Position numbers and translations under genes: made by a program
Assembly: GCA_945885545.1 (NCBI GenBank)
Contig: CAMCYZ010000015.1
Location: forward strand, 1-34,531
Source of the DNA: Spirosoma fluviale
Lineage (GTDB): Bacteria; Bacteroidota; Bacteroidia; Cytophagales; Spirosomataceae
Reading direction: 5' to 3'
DNA length: 34,531 bases
Shown here: positions 1-7,971 of the stretch, one piece after another
Numbering within the stretch: position 1 is the first letter of the stretch
How the letters are laid out: every line of letters starts with the position of its first letter
The notes under the pieces: generated by a model
What the model was told of the DNA's origin: nothing
What the model saw: the letters and a program-made list of their open reading frames with translations, nothing else
Databases searched by the model: none

Positions 1-1209
1 ATGAATAATATCTTCGAAACAACCAAAATAAAAGAGCTTTTACCAAAAATTAAACAGTTCGTAAAAGAGCATCTTTATGAATTAGAAACCCCTGAGAATT
101 TAAATGGGCTTTTCTCAAAAATAGAACCTCTGCTGTTAGAAAAACGAGAATTAGTAAAAACAGAAGATCTTTTTGGCTTACAGCTTTCAGAACAAGAAGG
201 CGGACTAGGACTTTCTCTTTGCGAGTTTGGGCAGATTTCCGAGGTTTTGGCCTACTCACCTTTCGGGCACTACGTATTTAATACCCAAGCTCCCGATATT
301 GGCAATACCGAATTATTACACAAATATGCCTCTAAAGAACTCAAAGACAAATACTTAAAACCGTTACAAGAAGGTAAAATCAGAAGTTGTTTTAGCATGA
401 CCGAACCCGAATTTGCCGGTTCAAACCCCGTGATAATGGGTACAACTGCCATAAAAGACGGCTCAGATTATATAATCAATGGACACAAATGGTTTACCTC
501 ATCGGCCGACGGTGCGGCTTTTGCGGTAGTGATGGCCGTAACAAACCCCGATGCGGCTCCACACCAAAGAGCCAGCCAAATCATCGTACCGTTGGATACT
601 CCTGGATATGAATTTATTAGAAATATTCCCATCATGGGTCATGCGGGAGATGGCTGGGCAAGCCATGCAGAGGTAAAATACAACAATGTCAGAGTTCCAC
701 AAACCAATTTGGTGGGCGAAGAAGGAAGTGGATTCAAACTCGCACAAGAACGTCTTGGCCCCGGAAGAATTCATCATTGTATGCGGTTCATCGGCATTGC
801 ACAACGTAGTTTTGACCTCATGTGTCAATACGCCCTCAAAAGGAAAATAACCGATGATAAAACCCTCGGACATCAGCAGTTTATTCATGGATTTATAGCC
901 GAATCTAAGGCTGAAATAGACTCCACGCGGCTTTTAGTACTGAATACAGCCAAAAACATTGATGAATTTGGAGCCTCAGCTTGCAGGGATGAAATTTCGG
1001 CTATAAAATTCCACACGGCCAATATGATGCTAAGGGTTGTAGACAGATCCATACAGGTTCATGGTGGCCTTGGAATGACCAACGACGTTGTTTTGTCACA
1101 TTGGTATGCACACGAACGAGCATCGAGGATATATGACGGAGCCGACGAAGTACACAAATCGGCCTTGGCAAAGAATATCCTCAAGAACTTCAACCCCGTT
1201 TCTTTATGA
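1..1209 (+). CDS. Acyl-CoA dehydrogenase, ACAD10/11-like
   Basis: Flavin-dependent acyl-CoA dehydrogenase of 402 residues, close to the family's usual length, so the ATG at base 1 is probably the true start although nothing upstream can be seen. Visible family signatures are the FAD/substrate loop CFSMTEPEFAGSNP near residue 130, the NGHKWFTSS strand near 160, and the C-terminal VHGGLGMTND and RIYDGADEVHKS segments. The position of the catalytic base, Glu in medium-chain enzymes, holds Asp379 (YDGADEVH). An Asp in this motif is typical, as I recall, of the ACAD10/ACAD11 branch. The stop overlaps the start of the next gene, a kinase-like phosphotransferase, by ATGA. ACAD10/11 carry these two activities as one chain, and the lva operon for levulinate carries them as LvaC and LvaA. 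The inferred role is removal of a phosphorylated 4-hydroxy group from acyl-CoA so that beta-oxidation can continue. The enzyme class is certain; the substrate is inferred. Confidence 0.9.
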   Translation: MNNIFETTKIKELLPKIKQFVKEHLYELETPENLNGLFSKIEPLLLEKRELVKTEDLFGLQLSEQEGGLGLSLCEFGQISEVLAYSPFGHYVFNTQAPDIGNTELLHKYASKELKDKYLKPLQEGKIRSCFSMTEPEFAGSNPVIMGTTAIKDGSDYIINGHKWFTSSADGAAFAVVMAVTNPDAAPHQRASQIIVPLDTPGYEFIRNIPIMGHAGDGWASHAEVKYNNVRVPQTNLVGEEGSGFKLAQERLGPGRIHHCMRFIGIAQRSFDLMCQYALKRKITDDKTLGHQQFIHGFIAESKAEIDSTRLLVLNTAKNIDEFGASACRDEISAIKFHTANMMLRVVDRSIQVHGGLGMTNDVVLSHWYAHERASRIYDGADEVHKSALAKNILKNFNPVSL

Positions 1210-2276
1210 TAAATGATGAAGCCAAAGAAATTAGAAGCGGAGAAGAATTAGACTTGCTCTCTTTAGAATTTTTTTTAAACCAAAATATTAAGGATTTCGG
1301 AAAAGTAATTGGCATTAAGCAATTTCCTGGAGGATACTCAAACTTGACTTACCTGATTCTGACTGAAAGCAAAAACTACGTTTTACGGAAACCACCCAAA
1401 GGAGCAAAAGCCATCAAGGGTGGTCATAATATGCGTCGAGAGTTCGAAATATTAGTAAGTTTGACAAAGGCAGGTTTTGAGAAAATACCCAAACCGTTAT
1501 TTTACACCGCAGACGAATCAGTATTAGGAAGTGAATTTTACTTGATGGAAAAACTGGAAGGTACGATACTTCGAAATTCTGAATTTAAGAAACAAAAAGA
1601 GTTTCTAAATCCTGAATTAATGGCCAATTTGTCTCTACAAATATGCGAAACACAAGCAGAGCTACACAAAATCAAAATAGAAAATACCCCTTTAGAGAAA
1701 ATAGGAAAACCCGAGGGATATATTGCAAGACAGGTAAATGGATGGCACGAAAGATATTTGAATGCAAAAACTGACGAAATAGAAAACGAATTATTGGTTT
1801 TCAATTGGCTCACTGCAAATATGCCATCAGAAATAAAACCAACGCTGCTGCACAACGACTTTAAGTACGACAACGTAATATTTGACTTAGAAAATCAAAA
1901 GATATTGGCGATTTTAGACTGGGAAATGGCAACTATCGGCGACCCCAGAATGGATATTGGCACTAGCCTCTCCTATTGGTGTGAAGCTGGCGACGGAGAT
2001 TTCGAGAAAACCTTTAACCTCAGTTGGTTGCCAGGCAATTTTACAAGAGAAGAATACGTGGCTCATTATCAAAAAATAAATCCGGAAGTTGATGTATCAA
2101 ATATCTTGTACTTTTATGTTTTCGGTTTGTTCAAAAATGCCGTCATCATTCAACAGATATATGCCAGATACAAAAACGGTCTAACTCAAGACCCTAGGTT
2201 TGCGAATTTAATTCTCGGCGTAAAAGCCCTTTTGCAAAAATCTTACAATTCTATTTTGGAAAAGAGAATGCTTTAG
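1206..2276 (+). CDS. APH-family phosphotransferase (LvaA/ACAD10-11 kinase-domain-like)
   Basis: A 356-residue protein with an aminoglycoside-phosphotransferase/choline-kinase fold. It shows a nucleotide-loop-like segment PGGYSNLTY (41-49), the strand YVLRKPPKGA with a candidate ATP-contacting Lys (58-67), the catalytic loop LLHNDFKYDNVIFD (Asp218, Asn223), and the metal-binding ILDWEMATIGDPRMDIG (Asp238). The start lies inside the stop of the acyl-CoA dehydrogenase gene (ATGA), so the two are translationally coupled and form one operon. A terminator follows 20 nt after the stop. In this genomic pairing such kinases phosphorylate the 4-hydroxyl of hydroxyacyl-CoA, as known for LvaA of Pseudomonas putida and the kinase domains of mammalian ACAD10/11. 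Antibiotic resistance is an unlikely role. Fold assignment is firm; the substrate comes from context. Confidence 0.88.
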   Translation: MINDEAKEIRSGEELDLLSLEFFLNQNIKDFGKVIGIKQFPGGYSNLTYLILTESKNYVLRKPPKGAKAIKGGHNMRREFEILVSLTKAGFEKIPKPLFYTADESVLGSEFYLMEKLEGTILRNSEFKKQKEFLNPELMANLSLQICETQAELHKIKIENTPLEKIGKPEGYIARQVNGWHERYLNAKTDEIENELLVFNWLTANMPSEIKPTLLHNDFKYDNVIFDLENQKILAILDWEMATIGDPRMDIGTSLSYWCEAGDGDFEKTFNLSWLPGNFTREEYVAHYQKINPEVDVSNILYFYVFGLFKNAVIIQQIYARYKNGLTQDPRFANLILGVKALLQKSYNSILEKRML

Positions 2277-2293
2277 CAGAATCTTGAAGATAC

Positions 2294-2320
2294 AAAAAAA
2301 GGGGCTAAAAGCCCCTTTTT
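2294..2320. terminator. Bidirectional intrinsic terminator
   Basis: The perfect stem GGGGCT/AGCCCC (2301-2306 and 2310-2315) with a 3-nt loop is flanked by an A-run on the left and a T-run on the right. It can therefore end transcription from both convergent sides: the dehydrogenase/kinase operon on the plus strand and the surface-protein gene on the minus strand. Confidence 0.9.
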
Positions 2321-2338
2321 ATTGTAATCTTTACAAAA

Positions 2339-3376
2339 CTATCTATTCAATATCAAACTTTGTGTCATTGCCTCTGTGCCATTGATTACTCTAACGGTAA
2401 GATTAGTGGTAACCATACCTTGAGGTAAAGTGTAAGCCTTTCTAAGTTGTTTTACAGCTCCATCCATTTTCATTATCACTCTTCCATCTTGATTGGTAAT
2501 GTCAACAGAGATTTTATCTGTATCTCTCATTCCTGTCAATTTCAGGTTAAACTGACCTTGTGTTGGATTTGGCCATACACCGATTTCTTTAGCGATTATT
2601 TTTCCTTTACCAGACGTAAACATAGCACCTTCTTTGCTGGCACTTGAAACCGCCATTTCTGTATTTTCTTTCACCCAAACTCCACGTTTAAGATATGCCA
2701 CGTCAGAATTATCGTTCAATTTTACATCAACTTTATTGTTATCATTAGACTTCAACACCCAATATTCTGTTTGATTGATTTCTTCAACATCATAGTCCAG
2801 TTCAGAAGCAAGTTCAAGAGGGTTTTTTGCTATGTACTGTGCCTCCAAAGTATTTCCAGACATCTTACTAACTTGAAAGCTTTTCAGATTCATGCCATCA
2901 CCCACCGGAAATTCAAAAGAACTATTCCCAGTTTTCTTTACTGATCCAGAAACGTGAGACAAGTCGCTCGCTCCATTGTGAGAAGCATTTTCTCCCATTT
3001 CCAAAGCAGAACCGTTGTTGCTTGAAACTATACCTTTTCTGAAAGACAGTTCCTCAGAAACAGCGACTGCTGTTTGAAGATTTACATCATTCTCCACAGC
3101 CACTTTTGACATTTCTGCTATGTGAGTACCCGAAATATTTTGTTGAGTTGTTCCATCAACCACTACTTCTCCTTTTGAAACTAACTTTGCGTTGTTTTTC
3201 AGGTCACCCCTGAGATGTACTTTTCCATTGTTGCTAATTTCGCCATTGTTGGTGACATCTGTACCGAAACTGACTAAAGCTCCTTCGCTGATGTGAATTT
3301 TTGTAGAATTAACCACCTGAGCAGAAACAGAACTAACTACTATTCCAAGGCCGATTGATAGTATTACTTTTTTCAT
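2339..3376 (-). CDS. Secreted surface protein with T9SS type A C-terminal sorting domain
   Basis: 345 residues when started at the ATG at 3376, which gives a normal signal peptide (MKKVILSIGLGIVVSSVSA, cleaved before Q). The frame stays open to 3532, but that extension is basic, lacks any export signal and overlaps the neighbouring gene, so I rejected it. The body is rich in Asn, Gly and Ser, with repeating short strands such as NNGEISNNGKVHLRGDLKNN, as expected of a beta-solenoid or adhesin-like fold. A segment containing EFPVGDG, common in Bacteroidota surface proteins, follows. The last 80 or so residues begin GVWPNPTQGQFNLKL and form a Por-secretion tail, the signal that sends proteins through the type IX system and onto the cell surface. 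The specific function is unknown. About 125 nt separate it from the upstream esterase gene, enough for its own promoter. Confidence 0.85.
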   Translation of the reverse strand: MKKVILSIGLGIVVSSVSAQVVNSTKIHISEGALVSFGTDVTNNGEISNNGKVHLRGDLKNNAKLVSKGEVVVDGTTQQNISGTHIAEMSKVAVENDVNLQTAVAVSEELSFRKGIVSSNNGSALEMGENASHNGASDLSHVSGSVKKTGNSSFEFPVGDGMNLKSFQVSKMSGNTLEAQYIAKNPLELASELDYDVEEINQTEYWVLKSNDNNKVDVKLNDNSDVAYLKRGVWVKENTEMAVSSASKEGAMFTSGKGKIIAKEIGVWPNPTQGQFNLKLTGMRDTDKISVDITNQDGRVIMKMDGAVKQLRKAYTLPQGMVTTNLTVRVINGTEAMTQSLILNR

Positions 3377-3501
3377 TTTTTTTATATTTACTTCTAAATT
3401 CTTATATAAAATTAGTTTTTTAGGAACACGAAAAAAAGCATTGTTTTCATTTTTTATTAAACGGTGAAAACCTTGAATTGTATATTCCTTCAAAAAAACC
3501 C

Positions 3502-4422
3502 TTAGTTCATAAAACCATTCAAACGCATCCATTCTTCTAATCTAGCCGGCCAACTGGCCACGGGTCCTTTGTTGGTTTTCTTCATTGAAAATCCATGTCC
3601 GCCCCTATCATATAAGTGCATTTCTGATGCCACACCGTTTTTTCGGAGTGCTTTGTAATAGTTCAAACTGTTGTCTACATGTACCCAATCGTCAAATGCG
3701 TGTACCAAAAAAGCGGGTGGAGTATCCTTACTTACTTGCAGTTCATTAGAATAGGATTCTATTTTGGCAACTGAAGGATTTTTACCAATCAGATTATCTC
3801 TAGAACCCACATGACCAATTTTATCAGAAAAAGAAACTACGGGATACATTAATACCGTAAAATCAGGCCTGACACTTACTCGGGGATTTGTAATTTCACC
3901 AACTTGATTAGAAAAATGAGTTGAAGTGGTAGCAGCCAAATGCCCACCAGCCGAAAAACCCATTATGCCTATTTTATTGGCACTTACTCCTAACTTATTG
4001 GCATTTTGCCTAATATATCTTATAGACTGCTGAGCATCTTGAAGCGGTCTGATTTCGGCATTATCAAAAAGTTCGTCTTGGGGTAATCTGTATTTCAAGA
4101 CAAAAGCCGTAACACCTTTACTCGCATACCACTCCCCTATGCTCGTACCCTCATGGTCCCAAGCCAATATACCGTATCCACCACCTGGACAAACTATTAC
4201 TGCAGCATCAGATGTTTTCTTTTTGGGCTTTATCACGGTGAGCGTTGGAACTGTAATGTCGTTTATCCTCGTTATTCCATCTTTTTCCTTGACTACATTT
4301 TCCTTTTTTAATACAGCCTCAGGCTTTAGACCTGGGGCATTGCCCTCATATAGAGTAACAACAGGATATTGTGCTAACAGTGATTTACTTACTAACATAA
4401 GTACGAAAAGTTTTTTCTTCAT
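3502..4422 (-). CDS. Secreted alpha/beta-hydrolase (acetylxylan-esterase/lipase-like)
   Basis: A 306-residue exported esterase. Residues 1-18 are a short signal peptide (MKKKLFVLMLVSKSLLAQ). The catalytic features are all present: oxyanion segment CPGGGYG (78-84), nucleophile elbow GFSAGG with Ser157, acid Asp245 in HAFDDWVHVDNS, and His276 in DRGGHGFSM. This arrangement matches the BD-FAE/acetylxylan-esterase-like group of small hydrolases that remove acyl groups from sugars. The true substrate cannot be read from the sequence. It lies 33 nt downstream of the PD40/OmpA gene on the same strand and may be cotranscribed with it. Confidence 0.85.
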   Translation of the reverse strand: MKKKLFVLMLVSKSLLAQYPVVTLYEGNAPGLKPEAVLKKENVVKEKDGITRINDITVPTLTVIKPKKKTSDAAVIVCPGGGYGILAWDHEGTSIGEWYASKGVTAFVLKYRLPQDELFDNAEIRPLQDAQQSIRYIRQNANKLGVSANKIGIMGFSAGGHLAATTSTHFSNQVGEITNPRVSVRPDFTVLMYPVVSFSDKIGHVGSRDNLIGKNPSVAKIESYSNELQVSKDTPPAFLVHAFDDWVHVDNSLNYYKALRKNGVASEMHLYDRGGHGFSMKKTNKGPVASWPARLEEWMRLNGFMN

Positions 4423-4455
4423 TTTTATAGGGTTGAATAATTAAAATATCTCTTT

Positions 4456-6498
4456 CTACTCTTGGACTATTTCCAAAACTTTAAATTCTGTTCTACGATT
4501 TATCTGGTGGTCCTCCTCGTTTTTAGCCTCTTGCACAATCAACTCGGTTTCTCCGTATCCCTTGGCCGTGAGTCTTTCCTTAGAAATACCTTTTATGGCC
4601 AAATAACTAATTACCGACTCAGCACGGCGTTGTGATAGTCTGTTGTTGTACAAATCAGACCCTCTGGTATCTGTATGTGAACCCAATTCCACTTTTATAA
4701 ATGGATTATCTTTCAGAATTTGAACCAACTTATCCAATTCAAATGCAGCATCGGTTCTGATATCAAATTTATCAAGGTCATAATAGATATTCTCAAGTCT
4801 AAATGTTTTACCAACAAAAAGCTTTTCAAGACTTATTTCTGTTTGAAAAGTGGTATCAGTAACCGCTTTTTTGAGCAAAGGGTATGGAATACTTCTTCCG
4901 TACATAGAAAATCCTTCTCTTTTCGTGAGAAATGTATTTTTTTCAACCAAAATAACATAATCTTCGTCTTCCTCCATCTTAACTGGGCCAAACTTTCCAT
5001 TTTGTGTAAAAATCTCCGCGAAATCTGACTCTACTCCACCGTCAAGTTTATAAATTTTTACCAAAGCAGAGTCCAAAGAAACATTGTCGCTCTTAACGAC
5101 ACCCTGCAAATAATAGTTAACTATTTTTTGAGACTTAGAATTGGGATTATTTTTATCGACATTGTTTGGATTGTTCGGGTCGTTGGGGTCATCTACTTTC
5201 ACCAACTCATCGACCGGTTTTGGAGGGGCCAAATAATAGTATATGTCATCATTTCCTTTACCACCAGCTCTGTTAGAAGTAAAAAATATATTTCCGGCAT
5301 CGTCTAATGAATAACCAAAGTCGTCCATAGAACTATTGTAAGGCAATCCAAGGTTTTCAACAGTAGTTTTACCTCCGGACCTTACCGCAACAAATATGTC
5401 CAGTTTTCCAAGACCTGGATGCCCATCTGACGCAAAAAATAATTTTCCATCAGCAGACACAAAAGGGAACATCTCATCGCCAGCAGTGTTAATGGCCTTT
5501 CCCATGTTAGAAGGATTGCCAAAACGACCTGAGGCATCCATATTGACTCTATAAATATCCAATCCGCCGCTACCCCCAGCACGGTTTGAACTGAAATAAA
5601 TGGTTTTGCCATCTCTTGAAAAAGCCGGGGAGCCGTCCCAAGAAGAAGAATCTGATGCTGACACCAGTTTTGGCTCAGTCCAACCTTCATTAGGAACATT
5701 CCTACTTATATACAAATCTACATCAGGAGAAATATCCTTACGTTTACCTGAGTTACCTCTGGCAAAAATCATTATTTTGCCGTCAGGAGAAAATGCAGGC
5801 GTTCCCTCGTTTCTGTCAGGATCAAGAATATTCATACTCAATGGCTCCGCCGGTCCAACAGAACTAAAATCTGCCGAAACCTTAGATTTATATATACCTA
5901 AAAATGGAAGCCCATTAGAATATGTTTTGTCTTTTTTCGAAGCGGAATATATAAAATAGCCGTCTTTGACAATGCCTGAAAATTCTATGTTCTGCGTATT
6001 GATGGCCGAAAAGTTCTTAAAATCAAGTTCAGACTTTTTGGTTTTAATGTCAGATATTAGCAAAAGTGTATTGAGCTCTCTTAATGCTCTCTCGTTTAAA
6101 ACTTTATTCGATGATTTTGAGTCAATAAATTTTTGAAACGTAACCTTTGCTTTGTCATACTCCTCATTGGCTTTCAAAGCGTAGCCATAATAAAAGTTCG
6201 CATCATTATTTACAAATCCTGCCTGAAAAGCCTTTTCATAAAACGGTATAGATTCCACCCATCGGTTTGACAATCTATACGCCTCGGCTATTTTAAAGTT
6301 CAATTCACCTTTCTTGGAATCTTCTATTTCTTTTACTTTCGAAAATTCTTTAATGGCCATATCATAATAACCACTTTCGAAACTGCTCAGACCTTTTTTA
6401 TAACTCTTGAGCTGAGCATGCCCAAACAATGCGGAAAAGATCAAAATCGCGAATAAGGTATATCTCAAAATAAAAGTTTTAGATGCTATCGAAAACAT
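4456..6498 (-). CDS. TPR / PD40 beta-propeller / OmpA-C protein (PorE-like)
   Basis: 680 residues in this order: signal peptide ending GHAQ (about 1-29); TPR-like helical repeats (about 30-150, e.g. YYDMAIKEFSKV and FYYGYALKANEEYDKA); about five PD40 propeller blades (about 170-430, with FSPDGK, FSRDGK and FSSNRAGGSGGLDIY); an Asn/Pro-rich linker; a carboxypeptidase-regulatory-like domain (about 465-545); and a C-terminal OmpA peptidoglycan-binding domain with SHTDTRGSDLYNNRLSQRRAE, including the conserved Asp and Arg. Order and length match PorE, the T9SS protein thought to anchor the machinery to peptidoglycan. Bacteroidota carry many paralogues with this layout, and no lipobox Cys is visible here (PorE is, as I recall, a lipoprotein), so PorE identity is only a possibility. 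The nearby T9SS-sorted protein is consistent with it but does not prove it. Confidence 0.85.
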   Translation of the reverse strand: MFSIASKTFILRYTLFAILIFSALFGHAQLKSYKKGLSSFESGYYDMAIKEFSKVKEIEDSKKGELNFKIAEAYRLSNRWVESIPFYEKAFQAGFVNNDANFYYGYALKANEEYDKAKVTFQKFIDSKSSNKVLNERALRELNTLLLISDIKTKKSELDFKNFSAINTQNIEFSGIVKDGYFIYSASKKDKTYSNGLPFLGIYKSKVSADFSSVGPAEPLSMNILDPDRNEGTPAFSPDGKIMIFARGNSGKRKDISPDVDLYISRNVPNEGWTEPKLVSASDSSSWDGSPAFSRDGKTIYFSSNRAGGSGGLDIYRVNMDASGRFGNPSNMGKAINTAGDEMFPFVSADGKLFFASDGHPGLGKLDIFVAVRSGGKTTVENLGLPYNSSMDDFGYSLDDAGNIFFTSNRAGGKGNDDIYYYLAPPKPVDELVKVDDPNDPNNPNNVDKNNPNSKSQKIVNYYLQGVVKSDNVSLDSALVKIYKLDGGVESDFAEIFTQNGKFGPVKMEEDEDYVILVEKNTFLTKREGFSMYGRSIPYPLLKKAVTDTTFQTEISLEKLFVGKTFRLENIYYDLDKFDIRTDAAFELDKLVQILKDNPFIKVELGSHTDTRGSDLYNNRLSQRRAESVISYLAIKGISKERLTAKGYGETELIVQEAKNEEDHQINRRTEFKVLEIVQE

Positions 6499-6883
6499 AT
6501 TTGTTACGGTTATTATCTGATTTAAAACAAATATAAAACGCCTTTAGCTTTTTATTGTTGTAAGTACGTAGATTTTGACCAAAAAGGAAAAAATAAAAGA
6601 CAATATATTGTATCTACTCATATCACTTCGTTTAAATAACCACCGGGAACCTTTAATCCTTTAGCCTGTATTACAATTATTTTTTTTTAAAAAACGAAAA
6701 AGTAACATCGGCCTAAATTAAAATACAGTCTATTGAAAAAAAACGCTTAAGGTTATAATAGTTTTTTGATTTTTGATAATAACCGAAGATATTAAAGCCT
6801 TTCTTCCTAATATCTAATAAGTTAAATAATTGTTAACAATGAATTATTTTAAGAAATAATTAGGTTAGCGAAATAATTTCAAT
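6499..6883. other. AT-rich intergenic region, no gene recognised
   Basis: About 385 nt between the start of the PorE-like gene (minus) and the promoter region of the first RRM gene (plus). I found no convincing ORF, tRNA or terminator. The only visible structure is near the right end: the palindrome ATTGTTAACAAT (6829-6840) inside a longer inverted repeat, AAATAATT (6824-6831) and AATTATTT (6842-6849). Further AAATAATT copies lie at 6854-6861 and 6871-6878. In DNA this AT-rich these may be chance. Confidence 0.5.
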
Positions 6884-6898
6884 TACTTTTACAAATAG

Positions 6899-7001
6899 TT
6901 TCGAGTTTTTATTTCGTTTGCACATTTTGGGTTCAGTTTTGTTACTTTGATTTTGCTGCGTTGTTTTAGCTCTTTTTTTTAATTTATTTAATATTTTTAT
7001 T
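6899..7001 (+). promoter_or_regulatory. Conserved 103-nt leader of the first RRM gene
   Basis: This U-rich leader matches the leader of the second RRM gene (7578-7680) in length and in three blocks: TTTCGAGTTTTT, TTCGTTTGC and TTTTGCTRCGTTGTTTTAGC, the last running into CTCTTTTTT. The middle has diverged. A small stem, GCTG with TAGC, can form around CGTTGTTT; the second copy has GCTA/TAGC, so pairing is kept. A weak -7 element, TACTTTTA (6884-6891), sits just upstream, aligned with the better TACATTTG of copy two. The leader is probably an untranslated region used for post-transcriptional control, possibly autoregulation by the RRM protein or cold response; that is inference. Confidence 0.6.
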
Positions 7002-7292
7002 ATGAACATTTTCGCAGCAAAATTGAATTACGACACTACTGACGAAACTTTACAAGCCGCATTCGAAGAATTCGGAGAAGTTGATTCAGCAAAAGTTATC
7101 ATGGACAAATTTACAGGCCGTTCAAAAGGCTTTGGATTTGTTGAAATGTCTAACGACGCAGAAGCAAGAAATGCTATCAACGCATTGAACGATTCAGAAC
7201 TAGATGGTCGTACTATCGTTGTTAAAGTAGCAGAGCCTAAAGGCGACAGACCACCAAGAAGAGATAATGGTGGTAGAGATAGCAGATATTAA
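7002..7292 (+). CDS. RRM-domain RNA-binding protein, copy 1
   Basis: A 96-residue protein made almost entirely of one RNA recognition motif. RNP2 is NIFAAKL at residues 2-8 and RNP1 is KGFGFVEM near 43-50, both with the aromatic residues that stack on RNA bases. The C-terminal tail is short, basic and Gly-rich (GDRPPRRDNGGRDSRY), as in cyanobacterial and Bacteroidota glycine-rich RNA-binding proteins, often linked to cold shock. It is about four-fifths identical to the second copy at 7681-7953. The gene forms an isolated unit with its own leader and terminator. The targets are unknown. Confidence 0.92.
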   Translation: MNIFAAKLNYDTTDETLQAAFEEFGEVDSAKVIMDKFTGRSKGFGFVEMSNDAEARNAINALNDSELDGRTIVVKVAEPKGDRPPRRDNGGRDSRY

Positions 7293-7310
7293 TATCTTTT
7301 TAAGATAGCA

Positions 7311-7341
7311 AAAAAAGCCTTCATAAAAGAAGGCTTTTTTT
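7311..7341 (+). terminator. Intrinsic terminator of the first RRM gene
   Basis: A perfect 12-bp stem, AAAAAAGCCTTC with GAAGGCTTTTTT, encloses the loop ATAAAA and ends in a T-run 19 nt after the stop codon. Its core AAGCCTTC/GAAGGCTT is the same as in the terminator of the second RRM gene, so the terminator was probably duplicated with the gene. Confidence 0.92.
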
Positions 7342-7540
7342 ATGCCTTTAATTCTTTTAAAATGAAACTGTGCCTACCCACAAAATGTAAGTTTTAAAAT
7401 TATTCTTTGAACAACCCTACACTTCCAATATTCATTAACCCATTCTAGCATGAGTCAAGCCAATTCCTGTGGCTTCAATTGACAAAAAACAAAGTTTCTA
7501 ATAAAAAATAATTGATTTGAGCAAAATATTCTGAAAATAA

Positions 7541-7571
7541 TTTGGAAATAAATTATTTTATAATACATTTG
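7541..7571 (+). promoter_or_regulatory. Bacteroidota-type promoter of the second RRM gene
   Basis: TTTG (7541-7544), exactly 19 nt, then TACATTTG (7564-7571) fits the phylum's TTTG-N19-TAnnTTTG consensus fully. Transcription would start around 7577-7580, where the conserved leader begins. The -33 box and spacer lie inside an inverted repeat, AAATAATTT (7535-7543) and AAATTATTT (7550-7558), which could be an operator. Confidence 0.75.
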
Positions 7572-7577
7572 ACACGA

Positions 7578-7680
7578 TTTCGAGTTTTTTCTTCGTTTGC
7601 TTCAATGGTTTTCTTTTTTGATTTATCGTTTTGCTACGTTGTTTTAGCTCTTTTTTCTTAATTTTATAATTTTTATTTAA
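7578..7680 (+). promoter_or_regulatory. Conserved 103-nt leader of the second RRM gene
   Basis: This is the second copy of the leader at 6899-7001, with the same length and the same three conserved blocks at nearly the same offsets. It starts where the promoter predicts the transcript to start and runs straight into the ATG. The spacer between the blocks has drifted, so conservation of the blocks suggests selection on the RNA rather than simple recent duplication. Confidence 0.65.
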
Positions 7681-7953
7681 ATGAACATTTTCGTAGCAAA
7701 ATTGAATTACGACACTTCAGATGATACCCTATTGGCTGCATTTGAAGAATTTGGAACTGTAGATTCAGCAAAAATTATTTTTGACAAATTCACAGGTCGC
7801 TCCAAAGGATTTGGTTTCGTTGAAATGCCGAACGACAGCGAGGCAAAAAACGCAATCAGCTCTTTGAACGAAACAGAATTAGACGGACGTACAATCGTTG
7901 TTAAAGTAGCTGAACCAAAAGGTGAAAGACCACAAAGAAGAGAAAGATATTAA
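7681..7953 (+). CDS. RRM-domain RNA-binding protein, copy 2
   Basis: A 90-residue paralogue of the protein at 7002-7292, with one RNA recognition motif: RNP2 NIFVAKL and RNP1 KGFGFVEM. The tail is shorter and ends GERPQRRERY, without the Gly-rich stretch of copy one, so RNA affinity or partners may differ. Both copies keep the binding residues, so both look functional. Its promoter is closer to consensus than that of copy one, which suggests the two are expressed to different levels or under different conditions. Confidence 0.92.
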   Translation: MNIFVAKLNYDTSDDTLLAAFEEFGTVDSAKIIFDKFTGRSKGFGFVEMPNDSEAKNAISSLNETELDGRTIVVKVAEPKGERPQRRERY

Positions 7954-7971
7954 TTGCTCTAATGCAAACGT

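Noticed and set aside
499-888. 129-codon open frame on the minus strand inside the acyl-CoA dehydrogenase gene
   Set aside because: It is the antisense shadow of a strongly conserved gene and encodes no recognisable motif.
1206-2276. Aminoglycoside resistance kinase
   Set aside because: The fold is shared, but the coupling to an ACAD11-like dehydrogenase points to acyl-CoA metabolism.
3377-3532. N-terminal extension of the T9SS surface protein (open frame from 3532)
   Set aside because: The extension has no export signal, overlaps the esterase gene, and would bury a perfect signal peptide that starts at 3376.
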